A stretch of DNA of 21,517 nt from positions 1 through 21,517 of IMG/VR virus record IMGVR_UViG_3300030430_002967; one strand, given 5' to 3'. This document shows positions 7,163 to 15,128 of this stretch, in pieces (the stretch's first letter is position 1; every line of letters begins with the position of its first letter). The notes under the pieces were generated by a model. That model searched no databases, was not told the DNA's origin, and worked only from the letters and a program-made list of their open reading frames with translations. The position numbers and the translations under genes were made by a program. The DNA comes from a virus.

Positions 7163-7191
7163 AGTATATCAGCATGGGGTCAATAAGTCAA
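7163..7191 (-). promoter_or_regulatory. Sigma70-like extended -10 promoter upstream of the 59-residue gene
   Basis: On the minus strand TTGACT (7186-7191) and TATACT (7163-7168) are spaced by 17 bases, and the -10 is preceded by TGA. The -10 runs into ACTATTTA (7158-7165), the octamer seen at other starts, so the site might also respond to the late system. It heads the unit 59-residue gene, 57-residue gene, exonuclease and beyond. Confidence 0.75.
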
Positions 7192-7197
7192 GAACTT

Positions 7198-7479
7198 TTA
7201 GTGATGGTGGAAGTATTTTTTCTTCTTATATTTCTTTTTGAAATACTTTTTCTTGTACTTCTTTTTGTAGTGCGTATGCCCTTTGTATTTATAGGGATGA
7301 CTATGGTATTGATTACTGTGAGTGTGCCAGTAATGGTCATAGTATTCATAAACTACGTAATGCGAAGGATATACAATGTAGTATTGCTTATACTCTTGAT
7401 GAGGGTTGTGGGTGGAGTGAGCAAAAGCACATCCTGACAGGAGTGCTAGAAATAAAGTTAAGGTAATAATTCTTTTCAT
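7198..7479 (-). CDS. His/Tyr/Lys-rich small lipoprotein
   Basis: This is a 93-residue protein with a lipoprotein signal: MKRIITLTLFLALLSGC, where LSGC is a lipobox and C17 the expected lipidated residue. The mature part is low complexity: HSTHNPH and repeated H/Y units, then a Lys/Tyr/Phe segment (KKKYKKKYFKKKYKKKKYF) and a terminal HHH. Such a chain could bind divalent metals or acidic surface polymers; both are guesses. Phage lipoproteins are known to block receptors or superinfecting phage (T5 Llp for example), which is another option. The ATG at 7479 has GGAGG 5 nt upstream. It lies between the recombinase and a promoter. Confidence 0.7.
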   Translation of the reverse strand: MKRIITLTLFLALLSGCAFAHSTHNPHQEYKQYYIVYPSHYVVYEYYDHYWHTHSNQYHSHPYKYKGHTHYKKKYKKKYFKKKYKKKKYFHHH

Positions 7480-7519
7480 GTCAACCTCCGTTCCTTTATT
7501 AGACGAAGGACAAAATTAT

Positions 7520-8620
7520 TTATTCACCAGTTTCCTCATAAAAGTCTTCTGCTTTGCCCAATCGTTGATCAAACTTCTGGATGACTTCCTCGTCCATAAT
7601 GTCATAGACTCGCTGCTTGAATGCAGGGTCAGCCATCTTCTGTTCCCACTTGGAAGGTTGGAACTTTTCTACTTTACCATCAGCCATTTCCATGGAATAC
7701 CAAGCACCTGAAGAACTCATGTACTTTGAGCTCTTGACTGCCTCAAACAAACTCTGGTCATCCTGAACGCCAATGTTGTCAGTTCCCCATAAGATCTTGA
7801 AGTTGCATTGCCGACCTTGTGTTCCAAACCTGCTCTTCTCCAACTTGACCTTAACCTCAGAGCCGATTCGGAAACCACTTTCATCTGTGATGTAAGCAGC
7901 CTTAGCCTTGCGACCCGTCAGCCAGATACGAAGAGAGTAAGCATAAATCATAGCCTTACCACCGGGAGTGACATACGGAGTGGTCAAAGCCTCTGCGGGT
8001 CGGTTGGTGATATTAGTCTTCAACTGATTTAGAACCAAAAAGGTAGACTGGCTGTTGGCAATTGGTACAGTCAACTTGGACATACCCTTAGCCAAGATTC
8101 TTGCTTTTACTGCCATGGAGGATTGTGGATTAAAGTCTCCTTCCACGTCGGAAATAGCAGGCGTAAGAGCAAGAGAATCCCAGATAAAAAGCATCCGATT
8201 TTCATTATTAGCCAAAAGGTCTTCGATAGTTTCGAGTACAAACTCAACAGACTGAGCCTGAACATAAAGTAGAGTGTCGACATCGCATCCTGCCCTTTCC
8301 AAGAACGCAGGGTCAATGGCAGACTCAGAGTCGAAATAGACAACATCAATTCCTTTTTTCTGTGCATTTGCTGCGACTTGTGCCGCCAAGAACGATTTGC
8401 CTGTTGCTTCAAGACCTGCGATCTCCGTTACTTTGCCGACTGGAATGCCAGCCAATTTGCCTTTGCAAACAATAGAGTCTAGCCATCTAGACCCTGTTGG
8501 AATCCAGTCATTAACCTCTGTTGGGTTTTCCTCATTTAAATTGTGTGCTACGGTCATGCCAGCCCTTTTATTAATGAGCTTTCGCATATCTGCCATAGAC
8601 AACTTACCGGCTTTTGCCAT
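7520..8620 (-). CDS. uvsX: Recombinase, UvsX/RecA family
   Basis: This 366-residue protein is a RecA-fold strand-exchange ATPase. Walker A is GLEATGKS (69-76), a catalytic Glu lies in VVYFDSES (E99), Walker B is MLFIWDS (143-149, D148) and the motif-III/Gln switch is LVLNQLK (195-201, Q199). The length is close to T4 UvsX (391) and E. coli RecA (353). It lacks the C-terminal features of RecA that I would recognise, so the UvsX name is by phage context with gp32-like, gp41-like and FEN genes around it. The ATG at 8620 has AAGGAG upstream. It would drive recombination-dependent replication and repair. Confidence 0.88.
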   Translation of the reverse strand: MAKAGKLSMADMRKLINKRAGMTVAHNLNEENPTEVNDWIPTGSRWLDSIVCKGKLAGIPVGKVTEIAGLEATGKSFLAAQVAANAQKKGIDVVYFDSESAIDPAFLERAGCDVDTLLYVQAQSVEFVLETIEDLLANNENRMLFIWDSLALTPAISDVEGDFNPQSSMAVKARILAKGMSKLTVPIANSQSTFLVLNQLKTNITNRPAEALTTPYVTPGGKAMIYAYSLRIWLTGRKAKAAYITDESGFRIGSEVKVKLEKSRFGTQGRQCNFKILWGTDNIGVQDDQSLFEAVKSSKYMSSSGAWYSMEMADGKVEKFQPSKWEQKMADPAFKQRVYDIMDEEVIQKFDQRLGKAEDFYEETGE

Positions 8621-8633
8621 TATATCTCCTTAC

Positions 8634-8660
8634 AAAAAAGTAGGGGGGCTTGCGCCCCCC
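8634..8660 (-). terminator. Intrinsic terminator with GNRA loop between ssDNA-binding protein and recombinase
   Basis: On the minus strand GGGGGGC, loop GCAA, and GCCCCCC form a 7-bp all-GC stem with a GNRA tetraloop, followed by TAC and six T. It lies between the stop at 8666 and the next ribosome-binding site. No promoter is visible after it, so recombinase expression depends on read-through. Confidence 0.9.
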
Positions 8661-8665
8661 ATTGG

Positions 8666-9406
8666 TTAGAGCAACTCGTTAAGAGCCGCCTGAACATCAT
8701 TGGACGGGGCAGTGTACTTGCTAGTTTCAGCCGAGTTTGCTTCGGCATCCAAGTCAGAGTTCATTGCCTCATCTAAGATTCCAGCAACTTCTTCGCTGGT
8801 TTTGCGCTCAAAAAGAGTGTCAAAATCAGGGACATTGCTGATCAACTCTTGACAATCTGCATCTTCATCTTCGCAAAGAGGAGACGACTTACGGCGGGGT
8901 GTCAAAGAGGTTTTGGGATAGAGCATGCCCGGATCTTTGGCATACTTCAGAACAAGGTCTACACCTTCATCCGCATCAGTAATATCACCAAAGTCTGGAT
9001 TGAGCACAAGGCTCAGGAGTTCTTGGTATACAGTCTTGCTGTAGCCCCATACTCGCACCCCTTCTTTCTCTTCTCCACGGACAATCACCGGAGAGAAGAA
9101 TCGTTGACGAGCAAACAACTTCTTTGCCATGTTAATGCTTTCAGTGTCTCCCTGATTGAAGAGTTTAGTTGCAAACTCACACACGGGGCAATCATCACCA
9201 AAATTGCGCTTCGGGCAAAGGAAGCCATTTTGCTTACCAACATTATAATGGAAGTGAAACTCCTTAAATGGATCTCCATCCTCCGATGGCAGAATACGAA
9301 CCGTATGTTCGCCCTCTGTCAATTTCCAAAAATCAGACTTACCACCCTTTCCGTTGTTTTGAGCAGCAGCCAGTTTTGCTTTCATTTTCTTAAGATCAAT
9401 TCCCAT
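8666..9406 (-). CDS. Single-stranded DNA-binding protein, T4 gp32-like
   Basis: This 246-residue protein coats ssDNA during replication and recombination. It has the gp32 plan: a basic N terminus (DLKKMKAKL), an OB-fold core starting at FWKLTEGEHTVRILP, a zinc site made by H51 (or H53), C64, C73 and C76 with spacing almost the same as in T4 gp32, and an acidic C-terminal tail (DSD, EDEDAD and later Asp/Glu) that usually contacts polymerase, helicase loader and recombinase. T4 gp32 is about 301 residues, so this one is shorter. The ATG at 9406 has AAGGAG upstream. A strong sigma70-like promoter precedes it and an intrinsic terminator follows it, so it can be made in excess of the recombinase downstream. 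Confidence 0.88.
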   Translation of the reverse strand: MGIDLKKMKAKLAAAQNNGKGGKSDFWKLTEGEHTVRILPSEDGDPFKEFHFHYNVGKQNGFLCPKRNFGDDCPVCEFATKLFNQGDTESINMAKKLFARQRFFSPVIVRGEEKEGVRVWGYSKTVYQELLSLVLNPDFGDITDADEGVDLVLKYAKDPGMLYPKTSLTPRRKSSPLCEDEDADCQELISNVPDFDTLFERKTSEEVAGILDEAMNSDLDAEANSAETSKYTAPSNDVQAALNELL

Positions 9407-9435
9407 TAGTTCTCCTTTATCAAAGTTATGTGTGT

Positions 9436-9464
9436 ATTCTATAGCACTGTTTTTGGTTTGTCAA
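9436..9464 (-). promoter_or_regulatory. Consensus-like sigma70 promoter for the ssDNA-binding protein
   Basis: On the minus strand a perfect -35 TTGACA (9459-9464) is followed after exactly 17 bases by TAGAAT (9436-9441). It lies in the 70-base gap before the ATG at 9406. This is the best host-type promoter in the window and fits early expression of replication genes. Confidence 0.8.
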
Positions 9465-9476
9465 CACTTTTTTTTA

Positions 9477-10319
9477 TTATTGTACCTGATTACTTCTTGC
9501 GACGAAATAAGCGTATTTCTGCTCGTAATTTGTGGGAAAGACGCCATAAGATACATTTACATCTTCCATTTGTGGTTTTTCTAAGATTTGTTCTTTTATA
9601 TTATTCAAAAGTTTCTTGTCAGTTTTTAACTCCTCTTCAGGGATTGCATAGTAATATGACTTCTCTTTTAGACTATCTAGGTCAAAAAACGGGTTTTCCT
9701 CCCCTGTGTCGGGGTTTAGAATGCCAAAGGTTGCAATTCTGGAGGTTTCGTTTGGCTTAGAGAAAGTTCCGATGATTTTCTTTTGATTTTTAAACACATT
9801 AATCATATGAATTGTAGAAACCAAAACTTCATTTAAAAAATCATAGTAGCCCATGATTGGTGCTCCGTCAATGATTTTATCCAACAAAGCGTTGTCAGCA
9901 ACATACATGTTTTGAAAAACACCAGATCGGGCGTACTCCTGCAATACCTTAAAGCAGGTTTGCTCTTGTAGCGTTCTCAACTCAGACAACGAATCCATGT
10001 CTGGTCTAATATACAAGATATTGATTTTTGTTTTCTTGTGAAGATATTCCAAGATTCTAAGTGCAGCACCAGAAATAATTGATGCACCAGACAATACAAA
10101 CAGGGCTTCACCTTCAATGTTGTTGAACCTTCTAGACAAATCCGGCACAGCCTCTTCATATTTTTCTGGATGATCGCACTCGTCCAGTTCAATAAACCTA
10201 GAGTTGCCAATGTCCTCTGGCAGTTCCCAGTCAATGGTGTACCCGTTATACTGTGGGTACTGCAAAAACTTATTTACAATGTTGTGCCCTACCGAGCCTA
10301 GTCCTACTATTGTATACAT
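9477..10319 (-). CDS. Divergent tubulin/FtsZ-like protein (candidate)
   Basis: The 280-residue sequence follows the FtsZ layout. YTIVGLGSVGHNIVNKF at the start resembles the FtsZ N-terminal Gly-rich loop. FVLSGASIISGAALRIL (74-90) lies where FtsZ has its GGGTGTG phosphate loop. ILYIRPDMDSL, then LQEQTCFKVLQEYA, then NMYVADNALLDKI parallels the FtsZ segment with TKPFxFEG and IPNDxLL. A helix and a T7-loop-like region follow (IIGTFSKPNETSRI, 182-195), and a beta-rich C-terminal part ends in KYAYFVARS. The G-box is degenerate and the catalytic-loop Asp of FtsZ is not obvious, so nucleotide hydrolysis is doubtful. A Rossmann dinucleotide-binding protein is the main alternative. It overlaps the polymerase gene by 13 bases and precedes the promoter of the ssDNA-binding protein gene. 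Confidence 0.5.
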   Translation of the reverse strand: MYTIVGLGSVGHNIVNKFLQYPQYNGYTIDWELPEDIGNSRFIELDECDHPEKYEEAVPDLSRRFNNIEGEALFVLSGASIISGAALRILEYLHKKTKINILYIRPDMDSLSELRTLQEQTCFKVLQEYARSGVFQNMYVADNALLDKIIDGAPIMGYYDFLNEVLVSTIHMINVFKNQKKIIGTFSKPNETSRIATFGILNPDTGEENPFFDLDSLKEKSYYYAIPEEELKTDKKLLNNIKEQILEKPQMEDVNVSYGVFPTNYEQKYAYFVARSNQVQ

Positions 10320-11497
10320 AATTCTTTCATCTCTCCGAAGTTCTTTCCTGCCGACACATTTACTTTGAATGTTCCAAAGGGTGTGCTTGAGAACTCTTTG
10401 ACCAACATGTTTATCACACTTAGGTCTTGTTTGTCAAGGTCTAAAACGATACTGTCATGAATAATAAATGCGATGTTTGATTTTAAATCTTGCAGTGCCT
10501 CTTTTATCAAGTAAGCCCTGTCCATAATAAGATCACTACATGTGCTTTGGATGATATAGTTTAGTGAGTGATACTCATCGCTTTCTATTTCTCTTTTGTA
10601 ATAGTTTTTTACAGACTTACCATCCCAATATTCATTCATCACCTTCTTTCTGTCATAGTGCTTGTCCAAGGCTTTGTCCTTAGAATTAGGATTGTAAAGC
10701 CATGAAAAGATATTCTTCTTTGCTTGCTCTCTACTAATGCTACCCTCGTACAAATTTCTGATGTTCCAGTCATGGATATCTTCATCAGGCTGTGGCATAC
10801 CAAGCAAGCCTATCAGCACCCTTAGTTCGGCCGCATTGTAGTCTAGTTCAACAAACATATCGTTGTTTGGCTGGAGTACATTACGAAATCTTTTGTCCAT
10901 GGTAAGTATAGGGAATGAATTTCTTTTCGTAGTTAGCCTACCAGTCTTAGTGCCAAAGGGATTGTAGTTAACATAGGGCGATGCTGCCTTGAACCTTTTA
11001 AAAAATTCTCTTGTTCTTGGATTCTCGTAGGATTCTTTAAGGGGCTCTAGGTTTACATTCAATCTTTGATTAGATATTTCTGTGGTGATAGATACGATTT
11101 TCTGCTGTAGTTCGTAGTTGTCTGGTCTTTGGTATGTCTCAAACACATGCTGTGTAATTTTATTCTTTACCTCGCAGAAATCCTTTACAAATTGTTCTGG
11201 CAGGAGGTCAAAGAAGCAGTTTTGGTTTAGGTCAATCTTGGCAATCGTAAAAGACTTGTAGAATGCCTGCATTTTTTTCCAAGCCAAGTCAAATTCTTCT
11301 TGGTGTTGGGGTGGGCAAATTTCTTTTAGGGTCTTGCCTTTGGTGTAGATCTGGGCAAACTCTATGCCTTTATCTTGCAAAAATGACGAATATGACCAAG
11401 TTTTAGTCAAATTGGGTGGAATATGATCGTATACCATCTTACCATTTAGGTAAATGCCGACACAGTATTCTTTATCATCTAATGCTTGAAATAACAA
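10307..11497 (-). CDS. Short family A DNA polymerase (polymerase domain only)
   Basis: The 396-residue protein has the Pol I-type palm and fingers motifs in order: TGRL (185-188), motif A DYNAAELR (219-226, catalytic D219), an O-helix REQAKKNIFSWLY (256-268, with R256, K260, F264 and Y268 at the usual spacing), a Q-helix-like IIQSTCSDL with Q317, and motif C IHDSI (H347, D348), where Pol I has HDE. There is no room for a 3'-5' or 5'-3' exonuclease; a separate FEN nuclease is encoded at 5770-6735. The stretch between O-helix and Q317 is short, so the fingers are reduced. The start appears to be TTG with a weak site, so the N terminus is uncertain. It overlaps the tubulin-like gene by 13 bases. 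T4-like phages usually encode a family B polymerase instead. Confidence 0.85.
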   Translation of the reverse strand: MLFQALDDKEYCVGIYLNGKMVYDHIPPNLTKTWSYSSFLQDKGIEFAQIYTKGKTLKEICPPQHQEEFDLAWKKMQAFYKSFTIAKIDLNQNCFFDLLPEQFVKDFCEVKNKITQHVFETYQRPDNYELQQKIVSITTEISNQRLNVNLEPLKESYENPRTREFFKRFKAASPYVNYNPFGTKTGRLTTKRNSFPILTMDKRFRNVLQPNNDMFVELDYNAAELRVLIGLLGMPQPDEDIHDWNIRNLYEGSISREQAKKNIFSWLYNPNSKDKALDKHYDRKKVMNEYWDGKSVKNYYKREIESDEYHSLNYIIQSTCSDLIMDRAYLIKEALQDLKSNIAFIIHDSIVLDLDKQDLSVINMLVKEFSSTPFGTFKVNVSAGKNFGEMKELCIQ

Positions 11498-11504
11498 ATA
11501 TTAC

Positions 11505-12683
11505 TCAACTGGTTTGAGATTTAATTCTGTCATTAATGTAATCTAAAGTTTGGTCAAAGTCAAGAGAATTGTAGATTTGCTGTATTTTTTGCAACTCTTT
11601 TGTTAATAGAAAATCTGATTGAACTATTCTCATTTCATCCAATTTTAATCTGTAGTATATTTTTAGCCAAAACAAATCATCATAATTATTCTCATATGCG
11701 GCTGTAGTTAGCGACTCTCTTTCAACTAATTTTTGATTTGGCTGCTTGTACGGTGGACACTTTTGATTAAGGAAAGTAGGTATTTCTACCGTATATTCTG
11801 GCGATATTGACAAAAAAGATTTATACATTTGCTGCATGTAAACTTTTAAGTTTTGTATATCATATTTGTAAGTTTTTACAAAAATGTTTTCAAAAACATT
11901 TGACACATTAAATCCATATTTGCTCATGTAGGCAATCATAGCAGGAGAATTTAAATTTGCAACCAATCGCCAAGGAGCATTTTTGTCGACAAGAAATCCG
12001 AATTTTGCAGCGACCAACAGATAAAAATCAAAATTTGGACTTTTGATAAAGTTTTCTAACTTAACCGAATCTAAAGAATGACTGTCGTCTGCTATTTCAA
12101 TACAAAGCCCAGTATTTGTAGGGTTAAAAAATTTCGAACGAACAATGCCGCTCTTTGTTATTGGCATTTTCTTATTCATGTTAGGGTAGAAATCATTAAA
12201 AAACGTCTTTAAAAAATCATCAATATTCTTTACAGGTGACTGACTGTCAGAAGGTAAAAGGGAGCCCACAACATAAACTTGATATAAGTCATTCATTCTG
12301 CTATCATAAAAGTTATGTGGAGACGACCATGCATTATATGCATCCCAGTTTGTTGTCAAAAATTTGTCCGGAATCAACTTGCTAAAAGTCTGCTTTTTAA
12401 GATAATTTCTTAGGTCCTCAAATGCATCGGCTACAAAATTAAAACAAAAAATATTTTCACTTTTACTGCTTTCAATCTGCTTTAGATAATATTCATTGGC
12501 ATGAACAATGTTATCATTTAGATCCAGTCTTCCATATAAAATATTTTTTCCATCATGAAAATCAAAAGATGCAACCTCATCGGGAAACACTTTCGCATAA
12601 GTTTCTCTTATTTTAAAGATATCTTTTGGTCCCGAGTTACTGCTATTTTTTATCGTTATGTCTTGATATTTTTGCTCAATCAT
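11505..12683 (-). CDS. Uncharacterised 392-residue protein in the tail operon
   Basis: I recognise no family. The protein is rich in Asn, Tyr, Phe and Lys, has no signal peptide or membrane helix, and has a conserved-looking centre, PWRLVANLNSPAMIAYMSKYG, given here in pieces as PWRLVANLNS and AMIAYMSKYG. A TTG at 12692 is possible, but the ATG at 12683 is preferred because AGGA lies 9 nt upstream. It starts 12 bases after the hub-like gene and is followed by DNA polymerase 7 bases after its stop, so it marks the switch from tail to replication genes. Its base composition is more AT-rich than the tape measure or recombinase genes. It could be a baseplate or virion protein; that is inferred from position only. 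Confidence 0.6.
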   Translation of the reverse strand: MIEQKYQDITIKNSSNSGPKDIFKIRETYAKVFPDEVASFDFHDGKNILYGRLDLNDNIVHANEYYLKQIESSKSENIFCFNFVADAFEDLRNYLKKQTFSKLIPDKFLTTNWDAYNAWSSPHNFYDSRMNDLYQVYVVGSLLPSDSQSPVKNIDDFLKTFFNDFYPNMNKKMPITKSGIVRSKFFNPTNTGLCIEIADDSHSLDSVKLENFIKSPNFDFYLLVAAKFGFLVDKNAPWRLVANLNSPAMIAYMSKYGFNVSNVFENIFVKTYKYDIQNLKVYMQQMYKSFLSISPEYTVEIPTFLNQKCPPYKQPNQKLVERESLTTAAYENNYDDLFWLKIYYRLKLDEMRIVQSDFLLTKELQKIQQIYNSLDFDQTLDYINDRIKSQTS

Positions 12684-12694
12684 TTTTAACAATC

Positions 12695-14776
12695 CTAAAA
12701 GTATACAAACGCTGTCTCAATCTGATCTGACGAATAAGTGTCTTGTTGACTCGCTGGGACAATAGAAACCGCTTGAACGCTCGTTGTCCATTTTGGAATA
12801 TAATTATGGTTGACGGATGTTACCAAGTAGTATCCCCCAAGTCCCATTAAGTTTGCAACAGTCCCTTTTTTAAATGGAGATCCAAGACCTGTGATTGAAG
12901 GGTCTAAATATATTGTCTTTCCAACACTCATAAGGTTATTGCCTATGAATTCTAGGCTTACATCAAATATTGTCCATAGTTGCTGAAAAGGGTTTCCTTC
13001 TTCTAAATTTCTTATTATTGCAATTCCTTCTCCAATATTTGATTTTTGAAAACTAAATTCCTTTAATAAACCTTTATTTGCACCAATGTAAAAATGCGGA
13101 ATACCAGATACAACGTTGTAAAAATATCTATCGGAGTCTTCAATTCGTTCGGTTTCGACAGACATTATGTCGCTATAATACTTTTCATCGTATATTGTGT
13201 AGTATTCATAATAAGAGTCCGTTGCGTTTTTTGCATATGATGTTATGCCTTTTACAGGTCTAAACTCTGTAAAGCCACTAGTGCTCTTGTTATCCTCCAA
13301 GCCATTTGGAACTGTTAATAATTGTCTTACTAAATTTGGCTTATAGTCTGCACCAACCTGCTGATCTGTTCTTGTATTTAAAATTCCAGTCAAAAAGTTT
13401 TGAGTAATGTTTTTCATAAAATCCATTAAAGAATAAATCTTTTGATCTTTGTCTATGATGTTTTTTTGAAACCACTCATCAAAAGAACTTTGAGCAATCG
13501 GTAATTTAGAAATGTTAAATACAGAAATTTGATTGCCTTTTATGAATTGATAAGCAACGTTATCTAGCAAAAAAGCAAATCTTCTTGACTTCATTTGTTC
13601 ATATACTTCTGGATTTGAACCCAGAACAGCGTCCAAAAGATCACCAAGAAAAAAATAAGTTACTACCCTTTTCCCATTGTACTTTACTGGTAAAATATCA
13701 GATAAAGTTTCGGGGTCGCCAGATTTTAATTTTATTAATTCACCCGACATCTCTTCTTTGTAGTCAGCAGTTTGACCGCTAGACACACAAGGATTTTGGC
13801 TGAAAAAATAGTCCCCTTTCAATATGTCATCCACAACAGAAGCATCAAATTTAAACATTGTGCAGTTCTCTGCCATATATCTTTGTATACCACCGTACAA
13901 AGCCTCAACATCAACAGAGTCTCTTGTGTCTGAGCCTGTCTGATCCTGCGGGTTTGGGTCGCCTGCTCCGAGAAGAGTTTTCAATCCCAATATTTCATTA
14001 CGGTTATCGGAGAAATAATCTACGTTTGCGCTTTTGTATTCTATTGATACGTTAATCATACCATTTGGGTTGAACACTAAATCGTATCCAACCATTCCTA
14101 AGCGAACCATCCTCTCCTGCCTCTTTAGTGCATCTCTGACTTCATGAGAAACGGTCTCGGATATCCCGTCTAGTTCGTAGCCAACTTTTAAGATAATATC
14201 ATATTTACCTCTATCCACCTTATCGCTAGCGCCTTTGTTGTCTTTTCTATCAAATGCAAACAGATCAAGATATCTAAACCCAGAATTTCTTTGGATAGTT
14301 ATGGCCTCTGCATTATCGAAAACCATTTCAATAGTGCACCCAAGCAGTGTCTCTGCAACAGCAGGGTTTTGATTATCATATGCAAAAGAAACCGACTTAA
14401 TACCAACATCGTCACCTCTATAGTTTCTATTGTCAAAAATTCCCGCTACATAGTTTTTAGCACTATACGAATATGGAATATACACTTCTTTAGTTATTTT
14501 ACCTTTATCATCAGTATACACTTTCCAAAATTGAACCTTTGGAACTAAAGATGCCATATCAATATTATTGACTTGCAAAATAGCAGATATGTCTTCTTCT
14601 TTGGGCAGATCAACTCTATTTGGAGGATTCTTGCTGTATCTAGTATTGTCTGACCTGATATAAAAAGACGGAGGGAGATCTAGATGTTTTTTGTTATCCA
14701 GAAAAATATAAGGTAGCGATGCCATTAAAACGTGCTGATCTGAGAGTTTATTAGATGGTTTAGACTTAGAACTCAT
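12695..14776 (-). CDS. Large baseplate/hub-like structural protein
   Basis: This is a 693-residue beta-rich protein without signal peptide or membrane helix. The C-terminal region holds NLMGLGGYYLVTSVNHNY and then KWTTSVQAV, a pattern similar to the end of hub proteins (gp27, gpD, VgrG-type), in which a strand reading G-Y-x-V-x-x-V-x-H is followed by W-x-T-x-x-x-A. The N-terminal half is unlike anything I can name. It starts only 2 bases after the stop of the LysM wedge gene, inside the same operon. A central hub role is plausible, but spike or wedge roles are possible. No lysozyme or peptidase motif is visible. Confidence 0.5.
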   Translation of the reverse strand: MSSKSKPSNKLSDQHVLMASLPYIFLDNKKHLDLPPSFYIRSDNTRYSKNPPNRVDLPKEEDISAILQVNNIDMASLVPKVQFWKVYTDDKGKITKEVYIPYSYSAKNYVAGIFDNRNYRGDDVGIKSVSFAYDNQNPAVAETLLGCTIEMVFDNAEAITIQRNSGFRYLDLFAFDRKDNKGASDKVDRGKYDIILKVGYELDGISETVSHEVRDALKRQERMVRLGMVGYDLVFNPNGMINVSIEYKSANVDYFSDNRNEILGLKTLLGAGDPNPQDQTGSDTRDSVDVEALYGGIQRYMAENCTMFKFDASVVDDILKGDYFFSQNPCVSSGQTADYKEEMSGELIKLKSGDPETLSDILPVKYNGKRVVTYFFLGDLLDAVLGSNPEVYEQMKSRRFAFLLDNVAYQFIKGNQISVFNISKLPIAQSSFDEWFQKNIIDKDQKIYSLMDFMKNITQNFLTGILNTRTDQQVGADYKPNLVRQLLTVPNGLEDNKSTSGFTEFRPVKGITSYAKNATDSYYEYYTIYDEKYYSDIMSVETERIEDSDRYFYNVVSGIPHFYIGANKGLLKEFSFQKSNIGEGIAIIRNLEEGNPFQQLWTIFDVSLEFIGNNLMSVGKTIYLDPSITGLGSPFKKGTVANLMGLGGYYLVTSVNHNYIPKWTTSVQAVSIVPASQQDTYSSDQIETAFVYF

Positions 14777-14778
14777 TT

Positions 14779-15117
14779 TTATGCTCCGTAAAAACTTAAT
14801 ACTCTCTCTAGAGGATGCGGTATGAAAACAAGATCACCAAAAGAAAAATTTGACTCCGTTGGTTGTTGGTTAAAAAAAGCAATAACCCACCACAACTTTG
14901 CATCACCATAATGTTCGTGTGCTAATCTATAGTACCTGTCACCATACTTCCAAGTGTGCGACAGTATATTTAACTCAGTAATTTGATCTGTTGTAGGATA
15001 TTTTAGGCTCCTTGTGCCATATTGAACTACTTGCTTGATCCCACGATCTTTAAATATGTTTTTATATATTTTATCGCTGTTTGCAAACTGTTCAACACCA
15101 TCATATCTTAAAACCAT
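14779..15117 (-). CDS. LysM-domain baseplate wedge protein, gp53-like
   Basis: The 112-residue product ends in a LysM-type domain at about residues 53-100: HTWKYGDRYYRLAHEHYGD, then WWVIAFFNQ, then FSFGDLVFIPHP. In phages this fold occurs in small baseplate proteins such as T4 gp53, which link the hub to the wedges, and in P2 gpX-like proteins. The N-terminal half is unlike LysM. The ATG at 15117 has AGGAG 8 nt upstream. It lies between the tube-cap protein and a large hub-like protein, consistent with baseplate assembly. A peptidoglycan-binding role is less likely in this position. Confidence 0.65.
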   Translation of the reverse strand: MVLRYDGVEQFANSDKIYKNIFKDRGIKQVVQYGTRSLKYPTTDQITELNILSHTWKYGDRYYRLAHEHYGDAKLWWVIAFFNQQPTESNFSFGDLVFIPHPLERVLSFYGA

Positions 15118-15128
15118 GACTATTGCTC

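Noticed and set aside
7285-7294. Minus-strand TATAAATA-like sequence, the T4 late promoter consensus
   Set aside because: It lies inside the lipoprotein coding region, far from any start, and the sequence does not recur upstream of late genes here.
8849-9409. Plus-strand open frame of 186 codons opposite the ssDNA-binding protein gene
   Set aside because: It is the antisense of a gene with a preserved zinc site; the translation has no recognisable domain.
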